Below, one piece after another: positions 41,170-49,091 of a stretch of DNA of 64,000 bases; the stretch's first letter is position 1, and the number at the start of each line of letters is the position of its first letter. Under the pieces are notes generated by a model. It ran no database searches. It saw only the letters and a program-made list of their open reading frames with translations, and was not told the origin of the DNA. This stretch comes from DASQZJ01 sp035638775 (GTDB lineage: Bacteria; Pseudomonadota; Gammaproteobacteria; UBA5335; SLRW01). The stretch spans positions 1 to 64,000 of the forward strand of contig DASQZJ010000043.1 in the NCBI GenBank assembly GCA_035638775.1, read 5' to 3'. The translations under genes and the position numbers were made by a program.

Positions 41170-42300
41170 ATGAGGGGGAGCATGCGAGGGGAGCCGTCCA
41201 GGGGGCGCCGCGCGTCGGACCAGGTCTTTCTCCCGGACTTCTGCAGCGTCCGTGCCGTCTTCGTCGTGGTTCTCGTCGGGGAGCTGCTGGCCTTCGTGCT
41301 GGTGCTCGCGGCGACGCCGGGGGCGAGCGACTTCCTCACGCGGCTGAGCCTGGTCTCCCTGCTGGTGCAGTGGACCGCGCTGGCGAGCACCGGGGCCCTG
41401 TGCCTGGCCCGTCCGGCCATGCATCGGCTGGGCATGCGCCAGGCCGCCTCGCTCAGCCTGCTGCTGGTGTTGCTCACCTGCCTCGGGATGAGCGAGCTGG
41501 CCTGGCGGCTGACGCAATGGTCGCTGGTGAGCCTGCCGGGGACCGTCCCCGGGCACGGCCACCTGATCTTCCTGGCGCGCACGGTGGGAATCGGCGCCAT
41601 CGTCAGCGCGCTGGTGCTGCGCTATCTCTACGTGCAGCACCAGTGGCGGATCAACCTGCGCAACAAGGCGGAGGCGCGGATCCAGGCGCTGCAGGCGCGC
41701 ATCCGGCCGCATTTTCTGTTCAACAGCATGAACACCATCGCCGCCCTGATCCGTGGCCAGCCGGACACCGCGGAGCAGGCGGTGGAAGATCTCGCCGACC
41801 TGTTCCGTGCGAGCCTGCGCGATAGCCGCAGCCAGGTGCGCCTCTCGGAGGAGCTGGGCATCTGCGGCCTCTACGAGCGTATCGAACGGTTGCGGCTGGG
41901 TGACCGGCTGGAGGTCGAATGGCACCTGGGCGAGGTCCCCGAGGACGCCACCGTCCCGGTGCTGTGCCTCCAGCCACTGATCGAGAACGCGATCTACCAT
42001 GGCATCGAGCCGCGTTCCCGGGGAGGCACGGTGCACGTCATCGGCCACCGTCAGGGGGACGAGCTCGAGATCGAGATCTGCAACCCCCTCCCGACCGGCA
42101 GGGAGCGACGCCGCCGGGCGGGCAACCAGATTGCGCTGGACAACATCCGCCAGCGCCTGGCCCTGGTGTACGGACGCCGGGGCCGTCTGTTGCAGGAGCA
42201 GGGCGAGGACTACTACCGGGTCCGCCTGCATTTTCCCTATGTGCCGGCCGAGGCCGGGCGAAGGAACGAACCACAGACCAACACGGGGATGGCGTCATGA
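41170..42300 (+). CDS. algZ: LytS/AlgZ-type sensor histidine kinase
   Basis: A 376-residue membrane histidine kinase. Four hydrophobic helices lie at about 27-48, 60-81, 93-110 and 132-153, followed by the His_kinase domain with H181 in RIRPHFLFNSMNTIAAL and a short ATPase domain with LQPLIENAIYHGIEP and ALDNIRQRLALVYG. This family (His_kinase, LytT-type partner) controls twitching and biofilm in Pseudomonas. Two ATGs (41170 and 41182) are possible; the second has its GGGGGAG too close. The stop overlaps the algR ATG by four bases. Confidence 0.88.
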   Translation: MRGSMRGEPSRGRRASDQVFLPDFCSVRAVFVVVLVGELLAFVLVLAATPGASDFLTRLSLVSLLVQWTALASTGALCLARPAMHRLGMRQAASLSLLLVLLTCLGMSELAWRLTQWSLVSLPGTVPGHGHLIFLARTVGIGAIVSALVLRYLYVQHQWRINLRNKAEARIQALQARIRPHFLFNSMNTIAALIRGQPDTAEQAVEDLADLFRASLRDSRSQVRLSEELGICGLYERIERLRLGDRLEVEWHLGEVPEDATVPVLCLQPLIENAIYHGIEPRSRGGTVHVIGHRQGDELEIEICNPLPTGRERRRRAGNQIALDNIRQRLALVYGRRGRLLQEQGEDYYRVRLHFPYVPAEAGRRNEPQTNTGMAS

Positions 42301-43037
42301 GGGTAATGGTGGTCGACGACGAGCAACCCGCGCGCGAGCGGCTGAAGTCACTTCTGGGCCAGGTCCCGGACACCGAGCTGTGCGGCGAGGCCGCCAACGG
42401 CGAGCAGCTGTTGCGCCAGCTCGGCGAGGTCCAGCCGGACGTGGTCCTGCTCGATATCCGGATGCCGGGGATGGACGGCATCGAGGCGGCCCGCCACCTC
42501 ACCACCCTGGAGCAGCCTCCGGCGGTGATCTTCACCACCGCCTACGGCGAACACGCGCTGGAAGCCTTCGAGGCGCAGGCGGTGGGCTATCTCCTCAAGC
42601 CGGTGCGCCGGGCGCAGCTGGAAGAATCGTTGCAGGCGGCTTCCAGGGTGACCCGCGCCCAGCTCACGGCGATCAACCCGGCCGGGCAGGAGGAACCGGC
42701 GCGCACGCATGTCTGCGCGCGGGTACGCGGCGGGCTGAAGCTGGTTCCGATCCAGGAGGTGATCTATTTCCAGGCGGACCAGAAATACGTGACCGTGCGT
42801 CACCAGGAGGGCGAGGTTCTCATCGAGGAGTCGCTCAAGCAGCTGGAGCACGAGTTCGGCGAGCAGTTCATCCGCGTGCACCGCAACGCGCTGGCCAGCC
42901 TGACCCATCTGGACGGCCTCGAGAAAGGCACGGACGGCCGCGCCCGGCTGCGGATGCGGGGCTGCGAGGACACGCTGGAGATCAGCCGCCGCCATATCGC
43001 CGAGGTGCGCCGTCAGCTCCGGCAGATGGGCTACTGA
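42297..43037 (+). CDS. algR: LytTR-type response regulator AlgR
   Basis: A 246-residue regulator. Receiver domain with DD at 7-8 and phospho-acceptor D53 (VVLLDIRMPGMDGIEA), FTTAYGEHALEAFEAQAVGYLLKP, then a LytTR DNA-binding domain (about 140-246): GGLKLVPIQEVIYFQADQKY, FIRVHRNALASLTHLDGL, ISRRHIAEVRRQL. Paired with the overlapping algZ. In Pseudomonas it regulates fimU-pil genes and alginate; here the pil chemosensory genes are elsewhere in the window, so a link to type IV pili is plausible. Confidence 0.9.
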   Translation: MRVMVVDDEQPARERLKSLLGQVPDTELCGEAANGEQLLRQLGEVQPDVVLLDIRMPGMDGIEAARHLTTLEQPPAVIFTTAYGEHALEAFEAQAVGYLLKPVRRAQLEESLQAASRVTRAQLTAINPAGQEEPARTHVCARVRGGLKLVPIQEVIYFQADQKYVTVRHQEGEVLIEESLKQLEHEFGEQFIRVHRNALASLTHLDGLEKGTDGRARLRMRGCEDTLEISRRHIAEVRRQLRQMGY

Positions 43038-43111
43038 AGCGCGGGCGGCTTGCCGCTCGCGGCGGGCGCCCATAGGATGAGCGCCTCGTCCGCAACCTTC
43101 GCGATTCCGGC

Positions 43112-44056
43112 ATGACTCAGACACTACGCATCGCAACCCGCCGCAGCGACCTGGCCATGTGGCAGGCCCGGCACGTGGAAAGCCTGCTGCACCGGGCGCA
43201 TCCGGATCTCGCCGTGGCGCTGGTGCCGCTGTCCACGCGCGGTGACCAGATCCAGGACCGGCCGCTACAGGCGATCGGCGGCAAGGGCCTGTTCATCAAG
43301 GAGCTGGAACGCGCCCTGCTGGAGGACGAGGCCGACCTGGCGGTGCACTCGATGAAGGATGTGCCGGCCGAGCTGCCCGAGCCGTTGCACCTGCCGATCA
43401 TCCTGGAACGCGGGGACCCGCGCGATGCATTCGTGTCCGCGCGCTACGGCGATCTCGCCGGGCTGCCCGCCGGCGCCCGCCTGGGCACCTCCAGTCTGCG
43501 CCGCCAGTGCCAGATGCGCTCCGGCCGGCCGGACCTCGAGGTCGCGCACCTGCGCGGCAACGTGAACACCCGCCTGCGCAAGCTCGACGAGGGGCGTTTC
43601 GACGCCATCGTCCTCGCCGCCGCGGGCCTGCGGCGGCTGGGCATGAGCGACCGCATCACCGTGTGCCTTCCCCCGGAGACCAGCCTTCCGGCGATCGGCC
43701 AGGGCGCGCTCGGGATCGAGTGCCGTCGCGACGACGCGCGGGTCAACCGCCTGGTCTCGGTGCTCGAGCATGGCGACAGCGCCGTGTGCGTGGGTGCCGA
43801 GCGGGCCATGAACGCCCGTCTCCACGGCGACTGCCACGTCCCGGTCGCCGGCTACGCCGTACGGTCCGACGGCGAACTCTGGCTGCGCGGGCTGGTCGGC
43901 CGGCCCGACGGCAGCGAGGTGGTGCGCGGCGAGGTGCGCGGTCTTGCCGGGGGCGCCCGCGAGCTGGGCCTGAGCCTGGCCGAGGACCTGCTTGCCCGGG
44001 GCGCCGGGGACATCCTGCGCAGCCTGGGGGTGGAGCCGCCGGCGGCGGGGAGCTGA
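43112..44056 (+). CDS. hemC: Hydroxymethylbilane synthase
   Basis: A 314-residue enzyme joining four porphobilinogens. The opening TLRIATRRSDLAMWQARHV, STRGDQIQD, GKGLFIKELERALLEDEADLAVHSMKDVP in parts, GTSSLRRQCQ, LRGNVNTRLRKLDEG and LPAIGQGALGIECR are all conserved. The dipyrromethane cofactor attaches to Cys in LHGDCHVPVAGYA. The gene starts 74 bases after algR and overlaps hemD by one base (TGATG), so haem genes are co-translated. Confidence 0.95.
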   Translation: MTQTLRIATRRSDLAMWQARHVESLLHRAHPDLAVALVPLSTRGDQIQDRPLQAIGGKGLFIKELERALLEDEADLAVHSMKDVPAELPEPLHLPIILERGDPRDAFVSARYGDLAGLPAGARLGTSSLRRQCQMRSGRPDLEVAHLRGNVNTRLRKLDEGRFDAIVLAAAGLRRLGMSDRITVCLPPETSLPAIGQGALGIECRRDDARVNRLVSVLEHGDSAVCVGAERAMNARLHGDCHVPVAGYAVRSDGELWLRGLVGRPDGSEVVRGEVRGLAGGARELGLSLAEDLLARGAGDILRSLGVEPPAAGS

Positions 44057-44883
44057 TGACCGCCGGGGGTCCGCTGGCCGGGCTGACCGTGATGGTCACC
44101 CGTCCCGCGCGCCAGGCGGGCGGCCTGTGCCGGGCGATCGAGGCCGCCGGCGGCCGTGCCCTGAGCCTGCCCGGCGTGGAGATCGCCGCACCCCGCGATC
44201 CCGCGGACGCGCGCCGGCACCTGGCAAGCGCCGGGGAATACGACTGGCTGATCTTCGTCAGCCGGAACGCGGTCAGCGAAGCCGCGCCCCTGCTCGGCAC
44301 ACCGCTTGCGGAGCTGGCTCCGCGCGTCGCTGCCGTGGGTCGCGGCACCGCGGCCGCGCTGGAGCGGGTCGGCTGCGAGCCGGCCGTGCGGCCGGCCGCG
44401 GGGGGCGGCAGCGAGGCTCTCCTGGAGCACCCGGCGCTGCGCTCCGTGCGCGGACGCGCGGTGCTCATCGTGCGGGGCGAGGGCGGCCGCGAGCTGCTCG
44501 CCCGAACGCTCGCCGCGCGCGGGGCCCGGGTGGACTACGCGGAAGTCTATCGGCGGCGCCGGCCGCGTGCGTCCCGGCAGCGGCTCGAGACGCTCCTCGC
44601 GGGCGGTATGCCGCAGGTGGTGACGGCTACCAGTGCCGCGATCCTGGAGAACCTCGTGGCGATGTTTCCGGCCGGGTCCCTGCGTGAATCGCTGCTTGCG
44701 GCGCAACTGGTTGTCGTGAGCGAGCGTATGATAAAAATGGCGCGGACGCTGGGATTCCGGCGTCCCCCGCTGCTGGCCGATGCCCCGTCTGACGATGCAC
44801 TGGTGGCGGCGATCGTACGCTGGCGGAAGAGCGACCCGGATCCGGGCGGGAGCCCCGGCCCCGGGAGCGCGCCGCGGGTGTGA
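44056..44883 (+). CDS. hemD: Uroporphyrinogen-III synthase
   Basis: A 275-residue protein in the hemD slot. Sequence conservation in this family is low; VMVTRPARQAGGLCRAIEAAGG at the start, WLIFVSRNAVSEAAPLL, AAVGRGTAAALERVG, VLIVRGEGGRELLARTLAARGA, and VTATSAAILENLVAMF are the recognisable parts. It cyclises hydroxymethylbilane to uroporphyrinogen III. The ATG shares one base with the hemC stop. The C-terminal tail (KSDPDPGGSPGPGSAPRV) is probably disordered. Confidence 0.85.
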   Translation: MTAGGPLAGLTVMVTRPARQAGGLCRAIEAAGGRALSLPGVEIAAPRDPADARRHLASAGEYDWLIFVSRNAVSEAAPLLGTPLAELAPRVAAVGRGTAAALERVGCEPAVRPAAGGGSEALLEHPALRSVRGRAVLIVRGEGGRELLARTLAARGARVDYAEVYRRRRPRASRQRLETLLAGGMPQVVTATSAAILENLVAMFPAGSLRESLLAAQLVVVSERMIKMARTLGFRRPPLLADAPSDDALVAAIVRWRKSDPDPGGSPGPGSAPRV

Positions 44884-44884
44884 A

Positions 44885-44912
44885 TCGGACCCGTCCGGCC
44901 GGACGGGTCCGA
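44885..44912. repeat. Perfect 28-bp palindrome between hemD and hemX
   Basis: TCGGACCCGTCCGG followed by its exact reverse complement, with no spacer in DNA terms (a four-base GGCC loop if folded as RNA). It begins one base after the hemD stop and ends 20 bases before hemX. No T-run follows. It could be a processing hairpin or attenuator separating hemCD from hemXY, or a protein-binding site. Confidence 0.6.
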
Positions 44913-44932
44913 CCCTGGACGGAGACGCCGGA

Positions 44933-46039
44933 ATGCCGGATACCGAGGGGAAGGATCAGCAGAAGGACAAGGCCGGGCCGCCGGAATCCAGGCCTGGCAG
45001 GGAGGCCGGGGCGGGCCGAAAGCGCCGCGGGCCGTCGCCGGCGCTGGTGTTCGCCGCGTTCGCGTTGCTGCTGTCACTCGCCGCCCTGGCGGCCGCCGGC
45101 TATCTCTGCTGGCGCGGACGCACCGCGCTGCAGCAGCAGGCCCGCATGGACCGCAGCCTGGGACAGCTCAGCGCTGCCCTGGACCGGACCAATCAGGCGC
45201 TGGTGACCCGGCAGCAGTTCCGCAGCAGGATCGGCTCCCTGCAGCAGGACGTCCAGCAGCTGCAGCAGAAGCTGGGCGCCACCCGGGACCGGCTGCAGAA
45301 CCTGGAGGCGCTGACCAATGGCGGTCGCCAGGCCTGGCAGCGCGACGAAGTCGCATACCTGCTCCGGACCGCCAGCCAGACTCTCCAGCTGCGGCACGAT
45401 CCGGCGGCGGCCCTGCAGGCGCTGCAGCTGGCGGACCAGCGGCTGAAGCAGATGGGCGACCCGCGGTACCTGCCGGTGCGCAAGGCGATTGCCGACGAGA
45501 TGACCGCGCTGCGCGCGGTGCCCAGGCCGGACGTGACGGGCATGGCGATGCAGCTCGACAGCCTGTCCCGGCATGCGCAGGAGTGGCCGCTGGCGAACCC
45601 CGCCCGGCCCCGCCCTCCCGGCACCGCCGGCTCGCCGGCAACGCCGTCGGCTGCCGGCCCGTGGTGGCAGCGGGCCTGGCAGTCGGTCGTGGGCGTGTTC
45701 CGCCAGATGGTCGTGATTCGTCACCATGCCAAGCCCATTCAGCCGCTGGTGCCGCCCGAGGAGGCCCAGCTGGTGCGCGGTATCGCGGCCCTGCGACTGG
45801 ACTCCGCCCGCAGCGCCCTGCTGCGGCGCGACGCGAAACTCTATGACGCCCAGCTGGCATCGGCCCGCAGCTGGATCGAGCGCTACTTCGACCACAAGGC
45901 GGCCTCCGTGCAGGCGGCTCTCGCCGGGCTGCAGAAACTGCAGGCGGCGAAGCTGGCGCCGAAGCTGCCCGACCTCTCCGGCTCGCTGGAGAAGCTCCAG
46001 CATACGCCGCGCCCGGGCAGCGGAGGGCAGGGACAATGA
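44933..46039 (+). CDS. hemX: HemX-like uroporphyrinogen-III C-methyltransferase-family membrane protein
   Basis: A 368-residue single-span membrane protein. A charged N-terminus (MPDTEGKDQQKDKAGPPESR) leads to one transmembrane helix (about 40-62), then a long coiled coil (LQQDVQQLQQKLGATRDRLQNLE) and a helical domain with WQRDEVAYLLRTASQTLQL. Despite the annotation used for relatives, no methyltransferase motif is present; HemX is a structural or assembly factor of uncertain role encoded with hemY. Its stop overlaps the hemY start by four bases. Confidence 0.82.
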   Translation: MPDTEGKDQQKDKAGPPESRPGREAGAGRKRRGPSPALVFAAFALLLSLAALAAAGYLCWRGRTALQQQARMDRSLGQLSAALDRTNQALVTRQQFRSRIGSLQQDVQQLQQKLGATRDRLQNLEALTNGGRQAWQRDEVAYLLRTASQTLQLRHDPAAALQALQLADQRLKQMGDPRYLPVRKAIADEMTALRAVPRPDVTGMAMQLDSLSRHAQEWPLANPARPRPPGTAGSPATPSAAGPWWQRAWQSVVGVFRQMVVIRHHAKPIQPLVPPEEAQLVRGIAALRLDSARSALLRRDAKLYDAQLASARSWIERYFDHKAASVQAALAGLQKLQAAKLAPKLPDLSGSLEKLQHTPRPGSGGQGQ

Positions 46040-47232
46040 GAGCGGCGCTGCTGATCCTGGTGGTGCTGGCGGCCAGCGTCGTGCTGAGCCTCGTGCTCCA
46101 TCATGACAACGGCTACGTCCTGCTCAGCTACGGCCAGTGGAGCCTCGAGACGTCGCTGGTGGTGTTCGTGGCCGGTATGTTGCTGCTCTACAGCGGCTGG
46201 CACATCGCCTGGCGCGTGCTGGCGGGGACCGCCGCACTGCCGGGGCAGCTGGGCGCCTGGCGGGAGACGCGCCGCCAGAGGCGCGCGCGCCGTGCCCTCA
46301 ACCGCGGCCTGATCAAGATGAACGAGGGCCACTGGCGCGATGCCGAGAAGACCCTGACCCAGGGGGCAGAGCACGCCGAGACCCCCCTGCTGAACTACCT
46401 GGCCGCCGCCCGCGCCGCCCAGCTCCAGCGCGCCGACGACCGACGGGACCAGTACCTGCGCAAGGCCTACGAGTGCACCACCGAGGGCCGCACGGCGGTC
46501 CTGATCACCCAGGCGGAGCTGCAGATCGACCACCAGCAGTACGAACAGGCGCTCGCCACGCTGACCAACCTGCGGGAACGGGCGGCGTCCCACACCCAGA
46601 TCCTGATGCTGCTGATGCGGTGCTACGTGGCGCTGCGCGACTGGAACCAGCTGCGCCAGCTGCTTCCACGACTGCGCCAGCACCGGCTGCTGTCGGAGCA
46701 GCGCCTCGACGAACTCGCCGCGGAAGCTTATGGCGAGTTGCTCGACAGCGCGGTCCGCCGACGCGACGCCGCCGGCCTGCGCAGCCTTTGGAAGGAGCTT
46801 CCGCGGGAGCTGCAGCGGCGCCCGGAGCTGGTCCGTGCGTACGCGCGTGCACTGCACGCGCTGGACCAGGACGCCGAAGCCGCCGCTTTCATCGAGCAGC
46901 GGCTCAAGCGGGATCTGGACGACGAGCTGGCGCGGCTCTACGGGGAGCTGCACACGGACGACGATTCCCGCCGCCTGGCCCAGGCGGAGGGATGGATCCG
47001 GCGCTACGGGGATCAGCCGGCACTGCTGCTGGCTGCCGCCCGCCTGTGCATGCGGGGCGAGATCTGGGGCAAGGCGCGCCAGTACCTGGAAGGCAGCATC
47101 CACAACGGCCCCGTGGTCGAGGCCTACCAGGAGCTTGGCCGCCTGCTGCGCCGCCTGGGCGAGAACGACGCCAGCCACGAGGCCTTCGAGGCCGGGCTGG
47201 GGCTGGCGGTGGCGGAGAAGAAGGAGCCCTGA
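46036..47232 (+). CDS. hemY: HemY-like TPR membrane protein
   Basis: A 398-residue protein with two N-terminal membrane helices (about 3-22 and 40-60) followed by TPR-type helical repeats: LNRGLIKMNEGHWRDAEKTL, YLAAARAAQLQRADDRRDQYL, LITQAELQIDHQQYEQALATL and later ILMLLMRCYVALRDWNQL. The HemY_N domain (GYVLLSYGQWSLETSLVVFV) is conserved. This is the proteobacterial HemY, unrelated to the Bacillus oxidase of the same name. It belongs to the hemCDXY cluster. The role in haem metabolism is not well defined. Confidence 0.88.
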   Translation: MRAALLILVVLAASVVLSLVLHHDNGYVLLSYGQWSLETSLVVFVAGMLLLYSGWHIAWRVLAGTAALPGQLGAWRETRRQRRARRALNRGLIKMNEGHWRDAEKTLTQGAEHAETPLLNYLAAARAAQLQRADDRRDQYLRKAYECTTEGRTAVLITQAELQIDHQQYEQALATLTNLRERAASHTQILMLLMRCYVALRDWNQLRQLLPRLRQHRLLSEQRLDELAAEAYGELLDSAVRRRDAAGLRSLWKELPRELQRRPELVRAYARALHALDQDAEAAAFIEQRLKRDLDDELARLYGELHTDDDSRRLAQAEGWIRRYGDQPALLLAAARLCMRGEIWGKARQYLEGSIHNGPVVEAYQELGRLLRRLGENDASHEAFEAGLGLAVAEKKEP

Positions 47233-47268
47233 GTGGCCGGTCCGGAGCCCGTCTCCGCAACGCGGACG

Positions 47269-48063
47269 TCAGCCGGCGACGTTCTTGATCAGCATCAGCG
47301 TTCCGGTCACCAGGATGAACACGGCGAAGATCCGCTGCATCTGCGGCCCGCCGATGCGCCGGCCGGCCGCGATGCCGCCGCCGAGACCGAGCACCCCGCC
47401 GGCGATGAACAGCAGGGTGATCCGCGGGTCCGGGGCGTGCAGCAGCAGGCTGCTGTAGAGGACCGCGGAGGCCGCGATGATCGCGATCGCCAGCAGCGAC
47501 GTGGCCACCGCCCGGTGGATCGACATGCCGGTGGTGAGCATCAGGGCGGGCACGATCAGGAAGCCGCCGCCGACGCCGAACAGCCCCGAGAGCATCCCGG
47601 TCGCCAGGCCCACGCCGCCCAGGCGAAGCAGGTTCGCGGGGTGGCGCAGGTGCTCGCGGATCGAGGCCGCGGTCGCCGGTTCTTCCGCCCCGCCGCTCTC
47701 GTCGCCTCTTCGCCCGGCCCGGTGCCACATCCAGACCGCGACCACGACCATCAGCACGGCAAAGCCCGACAGCAGCACGGCATCCGGCAGGCGCGCGCCG
47801 ATCCTGGCACCGAGCGGCGCCCCGAAGATGCCCGCCAGCGAGAACAGCAGACCCGTCACCACTGCGGCCTCGCGGCGCCGGATACGCTCAATGGCGCCGA
47901 TTGCGGAGGTCGCTCCGACCGAGGCCAGCGAGATCACCACCGCCTCGTGGCCGGGGACCCCGAGGCCGTAGACCAGCAGCGGCACCGCGAAGATCGAGCC
48001 CCCGCCGCCGGTCAGGCCGAGAGAGAAGCCAACGATCGTTCCGTAGAGAATGGGCAGGAGCAT
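47269..48063 (-). CDS. TauE/SafE family sulfite/sulfur-compound exporter
   Basis: A 264-residue membrane protein with about eight helices. The repeated family motif occurs twice: GFSLGLTGGGGSIFAVPLL near the N-terminus and ATGMLSGLFGVGGGFLIVPALM after residue 150. A hydrophilic loop (HRAGRRGDESGGAEEPATAAS) separates the halves. TauE/SafE proteins export sulfite, sulfoacetate or related anions. An AT-rich double inverted repeat upstream (48109-48135) suggests control by a repressor, as for ArsR-type sulfur regulators. The gene is convergent to hemY (36 bases between stops). Confidence 0.85.
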   Translation of the reverse strand: MLLPILYGTIVGFSLGLTGGGGSIFAVPLLVYGLGVPGHEAVVISLASVGATSAIGAIERIRRREAAVVTGLLFSLAGIFGAPLGARIGARLPDAVLLSGFAVLMVVVAVWMWHRAGRRGDESGGAEEPATAASIREHLRHPANLLRLGGVGLATGMLSGLFGVGGGFLIVPALMLTTGMSIHRAVATSLLAIAIIAASAVLYSSLLLHAPDPRITLLFIAGGVLGLGGGIAAGRRIGGPQMQRIFAVFILVTGTLMLIKNVAG

Positions 48064-48108
48064 GCGACCTCGCGGATGCCACGGCTGCGCGGAGGTTCAT
48101 TCCGCGAC

Positions 48109-48135
48109 GAATATGAGTATATTCTAATTTTAGGA
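48109..48135. promoter_or_regulatory. Probable operator upstream of TauE/SafE gene
   Basis: GAATAT-GAGT-ATATTC (48109-48124) is a perfect inverted repeat, and TTCTAA-TT-TTAGGA (48122-48135) is an overlapping near-palindrome with one mismatch. The AT-rich island stands out strongly in this GC-rich region and lies 46-72 bases before the ATG. It suits a winged-helix repressor such as BigR/SqrR, but no such regulator gene is adjacent. Confidence 0.5.
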
Positions 48136-48145
48136 TACGCACATC

Positions 48146-48164
48146 CGCCCCGCGATGCGGGGCG
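48146..48164 (-). terminator. Hairpin after the pyr operon
   Basis: CGCCCCGC-GAT-GCGGGGCG is a perfect 8-bp stem with a three-base loop, 22 bases past the pyrK stop on the minus strand. No T-run follows, so it is a plausible but not certain terminator; it also separates the pyr operon from the tauE-like operator region. Confidence 0.35.
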
Positions 48165-48185
48165 CCGGCCCGCGGCCGAAACCGG

Positions 48186-49091
48186 TCAGGCGGGAAAGAC
48201 GGCTTCCGCGTCGAACACCGGGCCGTCGACGCAGACCCGTTTCATGGCCGGGCCGGCGGGGGTGGCGACCCGCACCACGCAGCCGGCGCAGCCGCCCACG
48301 GCACAGGCCATGTACTCTTCCAGCGAGAGCTGGCAGGGCAGCCCGAACTCACGCGCCAGCGCGGCCGCGGCGGCCAGCATGGGCTCGGGACCGCAGGCGA
48401 ACACTTGCACCTGCGCCAGGGCGTCCGCTTCCAGCCCGCCCAGCCAGCGCCGCGCGAGGTCGGTGACGTAGCCCTCGTGGCAGCCGGGAAAGCCCTGCAG
48501 GCTGGCCAGGCGACTGGGGACCTCCCAGCCCTCCAGCAGCGGCATCGCGGCGATCACCCCGGCCGGCATGCCGGGAACCATCAGCGTCGAGGGGCGGGCC
48601 CGGAAGGGGAACGGCACCTCGGAGCCCATGATCACCAGCGGCTTCCATCCCGTTTCCCTGTCCTGTCGCATCGCGTCGGCCAGGAACACCATCGGCGGAA
48701 TGCCCACACCGCCCCCCAGCAGCAGCGGACGGCGCCGGAGCGGGTCGGGCGAGAACGGCCGACCGATCGGGCCCATCATGCTGAGTACCTCGCCCGCACC
48801 CCGCTGGGCCAGCAGGCGCGTGCCCTCCCCGACGACCTTGTACAGGAACTGCACCCAGCCTTCCTCGGGCGAGACACGCATGATGGACAGCGGCCGGCGC
48901 ATCGGCAACGCGGGATCGCAGCGAAGATGGGCGAAGCTCCCGGGCCGTGCGGCCGCGGCGCAGCGGGGCGCACGCACGCGCAGGATGTACTGTGCACCCG
49001 GATACGGCTGGTGCCCCAGCACCTTCGCGTCCTCGACCAGGATGCTGCCGCGGCGGCTCGCGGTCCCCGGCGTCGCGGCGTTCGCGCTCAT
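48186..49091 (-). CDS. pyrK: Dihydroorotate dehydrogenase electron-transfer subunit, PyrK-type
   Basis: A 301-residue ferredoxin-reductase-like protein. RRPLSI with VGEGTRLLAQ forms the FAD site, LLLGGGVGIPPMVFLADA the NAD site, and Cys263, 268, 271 and 287 in EEYMACAVGGCAGCVV and MKRVCVDGPVF ligate the [2Fe-2S] cluster, all as in PyrK. PyrK passes electrons from dihydroorotate dehydrogenase type 1B (PyrDB) to NAD. No pyrD is in the window, so the partner is elsewhere or this is a paralogue with a different partner. The ATG overlaps the pyrX stop by four bases. Confidence 0.82.
   Translation of the reverse strand: MSANAATPGTASRRGSILVEDAKVLGHQPYPGAQYILRVRAPRCAAAARPGSFAHLRCDPALPMRRPLSIMRVSPEEGWVQFLYKVVGEGTRLLAQRGAGEVLSMMGPIGRPFSPDPLRRRPLLLGGGVGIPPMVFLADAMRQDRETGWKPLVIMGSEVPFPFRARPSTLMVPGMPAGVIAAMPLLEGWEVPSRLASLQGFPGCHEGYVTDLARRWLGGLEADALAQVQVFACGPEPMLAAAAALAREFGLPCQLSLEEYMACAVGGCAGCVVRVATPAGPAMKRVCVDGPVFDAEAVFPA

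Noticed and set aside
44933..46039. HemX as an active uroporphyrinogen methyltransferase
   Set aside because: No SAM-binding or CobA-type motif is present; the protein is a membrane-anchored coiled coil. The name reflects family usage only.
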